A stretch of DNA of 64,000 nt from Senimuribacter intestinalis (lineage in GTDB: Bacteria > Bacillota > Clostridia > Peptostreptococcales > Anaerovoracaceae), in the NCBI GenBank assembly GCA_943192975.1, contig CALPCJ010000007.1, positions 1 to 64,000 of the forward strand. The letters are read 5' to 3'. Shown here in pieces: positions 60,667-64,000 of this stretch (its first letter is position 1; every line of letters starts with the position of its first letter). The position numbers and the translations under genes were made by a program. Below the pieces are notes generated by a model. It made no database searches. It was not told where the DNA came from and saw only the letters and a list, made by a program, of their open reading frames with translations.

Positions 60667-61432
60667 ATGCACGAAAATATTGACAAAGCCATGCAGCACT
60701 TTCCGCACACTGCCTGCTTTCAATGGTCATGGTTACATCTTGCCCGCAGTGCCTTGCTATTTCCTGCAAAACTTTTTTCATATCCATAGCCCCCTGATGA
60801 ACAGGTCCATGGGAATCTGCCGTTCCATCATTGTTATGCAGATGAAAATGCCCGATATAAGGTCCCAGCACGGAAAGCCAGTCAAAGATATCGTATTCTG
60901 GCAGGGTGCAGACATTGGCATGACCAACATCGAGACAAATGCGTGCCCGCGGGTCATCAAGCTCCTCTAACGGCTGCTTCATCATATACGGTTCATCTTC
61001 AAAGACATTTTCGATATAAATAGTAAACGTCTCTGGCTTATCCTCTAAGAACTTTCTCCAGAAATAAACAGATTTCTCGTGGTGCCATTCCTTGAAATAT
61101 AGAAGCGGCTGATATCCGCTGTGCACAACCATTCGATTCACGCCCAATTTTTCACACATTCGGTACGCCTCATTAAGCCTGGTAAGTCCCAGCTCTACCG
61201 CTCTGTGGTCGATAGAAGCTGGAATAATCTCCGTAAACGGTCCGTGCATAATAACATTTTTTGCCTGTGAGTCAGAGATTTCCTTTCTCATTGCTCTGAT
61301 GGTATTTTCTTCCTGGTCAGCATCCAGCGCTTCTGATATACAAATATCGTTAAGCTCTATTCCAAGACCATATCTGGCAATCACCTCTACAGCGTTTTCC
61401 GAAAATGTCGCGATACAAATTTTATCCTTCAT
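60665..61432 (-). CDS. Endonuclease-IV-fold TIM-barrel protein under cobalamin riboswitch; candidate CbiR-like cobamide remodelling hydrolase
   Basis: 255 aa, one AP-endonuclease-2/xylose-isomerase-like TIM barrel. Nine putative metal ligands occur in endonuclease IV order: H63 (IMHGPF), H104 (VVHSGY), E141 (YIENVF), D168 and H171 (LDVGHAN), H197 (GHFHLHN), D206 and H208 (ADSHGPVHQG), E238 (TIESR). Annotation by fold alone would be 'sugar phosphate isomerase/epimerase'. A cobalamin riboswitch plus terminator precedes it and no other gene follows, which points to corrinoid metabolism; CbiR, a cobamide-remodelling enzyme described from Akkermansia, belongs to this superfamily. The match is inferred from context, not from alignment. 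Confidence 0.7.
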   Translation of the reverse strand: MKDKICIATFSENAVEVIARYGLGIELNDICISEALDADQEENTIRAMRKEISDSQAKNVIMHGPFTEIIPASIDHRAVELGLTRLNEAYRMCEKLGVNRMVVHSGYQPLLYFKEWHHEKSVYFWRKFLEDKPETFTIYIENVFEDEPYMMKQPLEELDDPRARICLDVGHANVCTLPEYDIFDWLSVLGPYIGHFHLHNNDGTADSHGPVHQGAMDMKKVLQEIARHCGQDVTMTIESRQCAESAAWLCQYFRA

Positions 61433-61536
61433 ACCTTCTAGGTTCCTTTCAAAAAATAGTTGAGGCAGGCTGACGAGACCTGCCTCAATCTGTATGAAAA
61501 AAGAATGAAAAGCCGGTCATCCACGCTTTAAAAAAA

Positions 61537-61559
61537 GGGCTGTGGATAACCCACAGCCC
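61537..61559 (-). terminator. Riboswitch-linked intrinsic terminator
   Basis: GGGCTGTGG / CCACAGCCC stem, 5-nt loop, then seven T on the minus strand. It lies between the cobalamin aptamer and the TIM-barrel gene, the expected expression platform. Confidence 0.9.
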
Positions 61560-61589
61560 GTATTTGCTGTTCTTTTTCAGGTTCGGTTC

Positions 61590-61790
61590 ACCGCCGAATC
61601 CGGAAATTCCTCTCATGCAGGTCTCCTGACTCAGGACTCAGCATTTCTTCTGCCTTCCCAGAAATATTCCAGTGGCGCCTTAGAAGAAACTCCTCCAATA
61701 CAGTGGCGGGACCGCACAGGATTTGCACCTGTTTCCCTCTTAGCCTCCTCGCGCATCAGAATCTAGCGCAAAAAGGAACATGAGATTGTA
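61590..61790 (-). promoter_or_regulatory. Cobalamin riboswitch aptamer
   Basis: Minus strand: GAGGGAAACAGGTGCAAATC, then CTGTGCGGTCCCGCCACTGT (conserved core), and the B12 box GAGTCAGGAGACCTGCATGA (near 61613-61634). Binding of adenosylcobalamin or a related form should favour the downstream terminator and shut off the TIM-barrel gene. Confidence 0.93.
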
Positions 61791-61805
61791 TCGAATTACA
61801 GTTTT

Positions 61806-61834
61806 ATTATAGCTTTTTTTAACTGAAAAGTCAA
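61806..61834 (-). promoter_or_regulatory. Promoter of the riboswitch transcript
   Basis: TTGACT (61829-61834), 17-bp spacer, TATAAT (61806-61811), placing the start just before the aptamer. Confidence 0.88.
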
Positions 61835-61940
61835 TGAAAACCCACTTCCAATTTACTTATATAAAGTCGCCTAATCGGCACAGTCACCTAACCTAAAACG
61901 AGCTTTTTCGGCACCAGTGCACGAGACGTCAAATCTCTCA

Positions 61941-62759
61941 CTACTCCACCACAACCTGCTCTGTTTCACAGATAAAAGATGTAATCACCTTCACCAGTTC
62001 AGACAGCGGCAGTTGATGACTGACAAACTCGTAGTGAACATCATCGATTATGAAGGTTGCTACGTATAAATCATAAGTTCCCTCCGGCGCATGGGTATTT
62101 TCATCATAAGGTCCATACTCCATCTCCCTGTGCCCAAAGGTGACTTCCGTATTTCCAATGAGGGAAGTCTTAGGCTGCTGTTCCTCACTAATCCACATGT
62201 AGTCTCTGCTCATCCCTTTTTTCCATGCACTCAAAGTAAATCCCCTCTCGGCATTCACGCCTTTTGTCATCATAGGCATACCGTCCTCATAAAAACTATG
62301 GTAAAAATCCAAAGAAATTTCATCCAAGTATAGCTTGCCGTCCAACATAAGAACGCTTTGTTTATCGTTATTAGGCGATTCTCCTAGCCCATTGGGAATA
62401 TACACAGGCCACAAATCCCTTCCGAAATATGCATTGATTTCTTCCTTCGCCCAAACCTCTTCCACGCAATTATTCGGTACGTGGATTTTGTCGGCGCTAA
62501 AACTAGCAAGCTCACTTACTGCAATATCCGAAAGTTCCACCCGCACCAGTTCTGTCGCCGGCGCATTCAACCCCTGTCTATGCAAAAAAACACCGGTTAC
62601 CGCAATACAGATACAGGCTGCCGCCAATCCAAACCCTTTTAAAAAATTTCTGGAGCGTGCTTTTCTCTTATGCACTGGCGCATAAGCTTCCGAAATAATA
62701 TCCGAAATAACATCCTCATGCATATAACTCAAACCTGTCAATAAATCTTTTCCGTTCAT
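61941..62759 (-). CDS. Membrane-anchored anti-sigma-like protein
   Basis: 272 aa. Cytoplasmic N-terminus (1-40, ISDIISEAYAPVHKRKARSR), one membrane segment (about 44-60, GFGLAAACICIAVTGVFL), and a large extracytoplasmic domain with VYIPNGLGESP and repeated aromatic strands, similar in layout to DUF4367-type anti-sigma factors. It overlaps the ECF sigma gene by 4 nt (ATGA). It probably holds that sigma factor at the membrane until an envelope signal arrives. I find no known anti-sigma zinc motif (HxxxCxxC). Confidence 0.72.
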   Translation of the reverse strand: MNGKDLLTGLSYMHEDVISDIISEAYAPVHKRKARSRNFLKGFGLAAACICIAVTGVFLHRQGLNAPATELVRVELSDIAVSELASFSADKIHVPNNCVEEVWAKEEINAYFGRDLWPVYIPNGLGESPNNDKQSVLMLDGKLYLDEISLDFYHSFYEDGMPMMTKGVNAERGFTLSAWKKGMSRDYMWISEEQQPKTSLIGNTEVTFGHREMEYGPYDENTHAPEGTYDLYVATFIIDDVHYEFVSHQLPLSELVKVITSFICETEQVVVE

Positions 62760-63310
62760 ATTGTAATCCCCTCTTTCTCTAAATAGCTGCGCAGCGCTTT
62801 TCTTGTGCGATGCAGTTCTGTCTTCACCTTACTCTGACTAATGCCCATGGTTTTTGCCAGCTCTGCCACAGACTGTCCCAGCCAGTAACGCCGCAAAAAC
62901 ATCTGCCTTTTTCCAATGGGCAACTGCTTCACAAAAGAACTGAGCAGCACTCCGATTTCCTGCCCTGTAAAACTACACTGGACAGATTCGTCGGGTATAC
63001 ACGTCTCCAACTCCACAGATAATTCCACCACCGGAAAATTTCTCTTCTTCGCATGATTCCAGTCCAGTCTGTCAAAACAAGTAAGCCTGCAGATTTTTGC
63101 CAAATATGCGAACAAATGATTCGGTCTTTTCGGCGGAATGGCATTCCACGCTTTCAAATAAGTATCGCTGACGCACTCTTCGGCATCCTGACGACTATGC
63201 AAAATATTTTCCGCCAGCCGTAAAAGTTGACTCCCATAAAGTGCCTCTGTTTGCGCTATGGCATTCTGATTTCTCTGCCAGTAGAGCATCAAAATCTCCT
63301 CTTCATTCAC
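62756..63310 (-). CDS. ECF-type RNA polymerase sigma factor
   Basis: 184 aa from a GTG 8 nt after GGAGG; another GTG three codons earlier lies inside that ribosome site. Region 2: ALYGSQLLRLAENILHSRQD, AEECVSDTYLKAWNAIPPKR, then FAYLAKICRLTCFDRLDW. Region 4: LPIGKRQMFLRRYWLGQSVA and ELAKTMGISQSKVKTELHRT, then RKALRSYLEKEGI. Co-transcribed with its anti-sigma partner and preceded by an ECF-type promoter, so autoregulation is likely. Confidence 0.92.
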   Translation of the reverse strand: MNEEEILMLYWQRNQNAIAQTEALYGSQLLRLAENILHSRQDAEECVSDTYLKAWNAIPPKRPNHLFAYLAKICRLTCFDRLDWNHAKKRNFPVVELSVELETCIPDESVQCSFTGQEIGVLLSSFVKQLPIGKRQMFLRRYWLGQSVAELAKTMGISQSKVKTELHRTRKALRSYLEKEGITI

Positions 63311-63334
63311 TGGCTGCACCTCCTTTCACTTCTA

Positions 63335-63362
63335 TAGACGGAGAACAATTTCCAAGGTTACA
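63335..63362 (-). promoter_or_regulatory. ECF-type autoregulatory promoter
   Basis: Minus strand TGTAAC (63357-63362), 16-bp spacer, CGTCTA (63335-63340), the TGwAAC-N16-CGTC pattern of ECF sigma factors, about 25 nt before the sigma gene start. The rest of 63363-63500 shows nothing else I can name. Confidence 0.72.
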
Positions 63363-63500
63363 CTTCTCACACAAAAAAAACATAAATACGCTCAATTTCT
63401 TCTTGAAATTACCACAAAAACCGTATATACTAAAGGAGTCAAAAGTTAATGGTTCGCACACTTTTGAACGTTCTTTCTTAATTAAATACTAAATATCGCA

Positions 63501-63536
63501 AGAAAAAGACTTTGCTGCCAAGCGGAGTCTTTTTCT
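63501..63536. terminator. Terminator-like hairpin
   Basis: AGAAAAAGACT / AGTCTTTTTCT, perfect 11-bp stem, 14-nt loop. A-rich and T-rich arms make it usable in both directions. Confidence 0.6.
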
Positions 63537-63583
63537 TTACAAGAATTGAAATATACGTCTTTTCATCCGCTATAATCCCGAAA

Positions 63584-63615
63584 AAAAGAGAACATCAGTC
63601 CTGACGTTCTCTTTT
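63584..63615 (-). terminator. Intrinsic terminator of the fibronectin-III gene
   Basis: AAAAGAGAACATCAG / CTGACGTTCTCTTTT with one mismatch and a 2-nt loop, then TTT on the minus strand; 9 nt after the stop at 63624. Confidence 0.8.
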
Positions 63616-63623
63616 CCTTTGAT

Positions 63624-64000
63624 TTATTTCACTTTTACCTTCTTTGCGCTGCAATACTCACCATAGAGTTTGCCGCCCTCGCCATCGTCTTTATAGGCCC
63701 GGATTTTCACATAATAGGTTTTTCCCTTTTTCAGGCTTTTTATAGTCTTTTGCACGCTGGAAGCAGTAGCTGTCGCTGTCTTACTCGCTGTGAATTTACT
63801 GTTTGCGGCATAGACAATCTGGTAGCCCTTTACGCCGGAAATCTTTTTCCACTTCACTGTCAGCTGTTTTGTTTTTAAAGATTTCAGTGAAGAAATTGTC
63901 GGCTTTATTGGTCTTGCAATGGTTTTACCATCTCTCATATCATAGAGCGTATTTTTCCCATTTAAAAACCTGCTGTATGCCGTCAGTCCATAATATCCCT
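63624..64000 (-). CDS. Fibronectin type III domain protein, 3' end only
   Basis: Partial: the frame is open to the window edge, so the internal Met at 63938 is not the start. The visible C-terminus is one fibronectin-III domain: PTISSLKSLKTKQLTVKWKK, ISGVKGYQIVYAANSKF, SLKKGKTYYVKIRAYKD, ending in SAKKVKVK. Preceding residues (YYGLTAYSRFLNGKNTLYDM) resemble text joining a repeat domain. Such endings are common in secreted or cell-surface proteins of gut Clostridia, giving a carbohydrate- or protein-binding role by inference. Confidence 0.85.
   Translation of the reverse strand, partial: GYYGLTAYSRFLNGKNTLYDMRDGKTIARPIKPTISSLKSLKTKQLTVKWKKISGVKGYQIVYAANSKFTASKTATATASSVQKTIKSLKKGKTYYVKIRAYKDDGEGGKLYGEYCSAKKVKVK

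Noticed and set aside
61542..61766. 74-aa plus-strand ORF over the riboswitch
   Set aside because: The sequence is explained by the cobalamin aptamer on the other strand.
63450..63482. Tiny plus-strand ORF (MVRTLLNVLS) after AAGGAG, possible leader peptide
   Set aside because: No downstream plus-strand gene or attenuator arrangement that it could control.
1..64000. CRISPR array, rRNA or tRNA genes, insertion sequences
   Set aside because: I saw no regularly spaced repeat-spacer pattern, no rRNA core motifs, no transposase and no tRNA other than the tmRNA.

Overview
The window looks like a chromosomal segment of an anaerobic, probably spore-forming Clostridia-type Firmicute of moderate GC. 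Evidence: consensus AGGAGG ribosome sites and sigma-A promoters, a one-chain pyruvate:ferredoxin oxidoreductase, BofA, class II aldolase, CGAAC-N4-GTTYG type LexA boxes, and the dnaX-ybaB-recR block beside the SRP RNA. I cannot name a genus.

Layout. 1-3.7 kb: ECF sigma factor with a membrane-anchored partner, and a GntR(YtrA-type)/ABC transporter operon. 3.7-7.7 kb: accessory DNA around the tmRNA gene (6309-6668, minus). It holds a decayed tyrosine integrase in two pieces (3917-4171 and 6061-6268) with a RhuM gene and a Fic pseudogene between them, and a Phd/RelE-type toxin-antitoxin pair bracketed by an 18-bp palindromic repeat. A second copy of the ssrA promoter and first nucleotides lies 1,020 bp upstream. 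7.8-18.6 kb: an operon of three paralogous YtcJ-like amidohydrolases (the third lacking almost every metal ligand), a SARP-like regulator and an amino-acid permease, divergent from a large hybrid histidine kinase. An 11-bp periodic repeat precedes the operon. 18.6-23.7 kb: MMPL exporter, its heptad-repeat partner, DUF308 protein and TetR regulator. 23.7-26.8 kb: smpB, three tandem type I signal peptidases and an RluA-type pseudouridine synthase. 26.8-29.9 kb: small proteins, fba and a membrane-bound LuxR regulator. 29.9-38 kb: pncB, uvrA, uvrB (LexA box), YitT and YbaK proteins. 38.3-46.3 kb: two NSS sodium symporters, M20 peptidase, LysR, YfcC transporter and malic enzyme. 46.3-54.1 kb: PFOR, bofA, an inverted yaaL homologue, recR, ybaB, dnaX, a cluster of AAAATATGCAC-like motifs, and SRP RNA. 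54.1-60.6 kb: MBL hydrolase, HypE-like protein, ligA, pcrA. 60.6-61.8 kb: a cobalamin riboswitch and terminator in front of a lone endonuclease-IV-fold TIM-barrel gene, a candidate cobamide-remodelling (CbiR-like) enzyme. 61.9-64 kb: a second ECF sigma/anti-sigma pair with an ECF-type promoter, and the 3' end of a fibronectin-III protein.

How parts work together. tmRNA and SmpB, the two halves of trans-translation, are both here. UvrA, UvrB, PcrA, LigA and RecR form a repair set, two of them with LexA-like boxes. The amidohydrolase operon looks like a self-contained uptake and hydrolysis system for an unknown amide or peptide-like substrate. The malic enzyme, YfcC carrier, LysR and M20 peptidase form a likely dicarboxylate or amino-acid module. 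The most notable loci are the riboswitch/TIM-barrel gene, the amidohydrolase system with a pseudoenzyme and a periodic operator, the rearranged ssrA locus, and the motif cluster upstream of dnaX.
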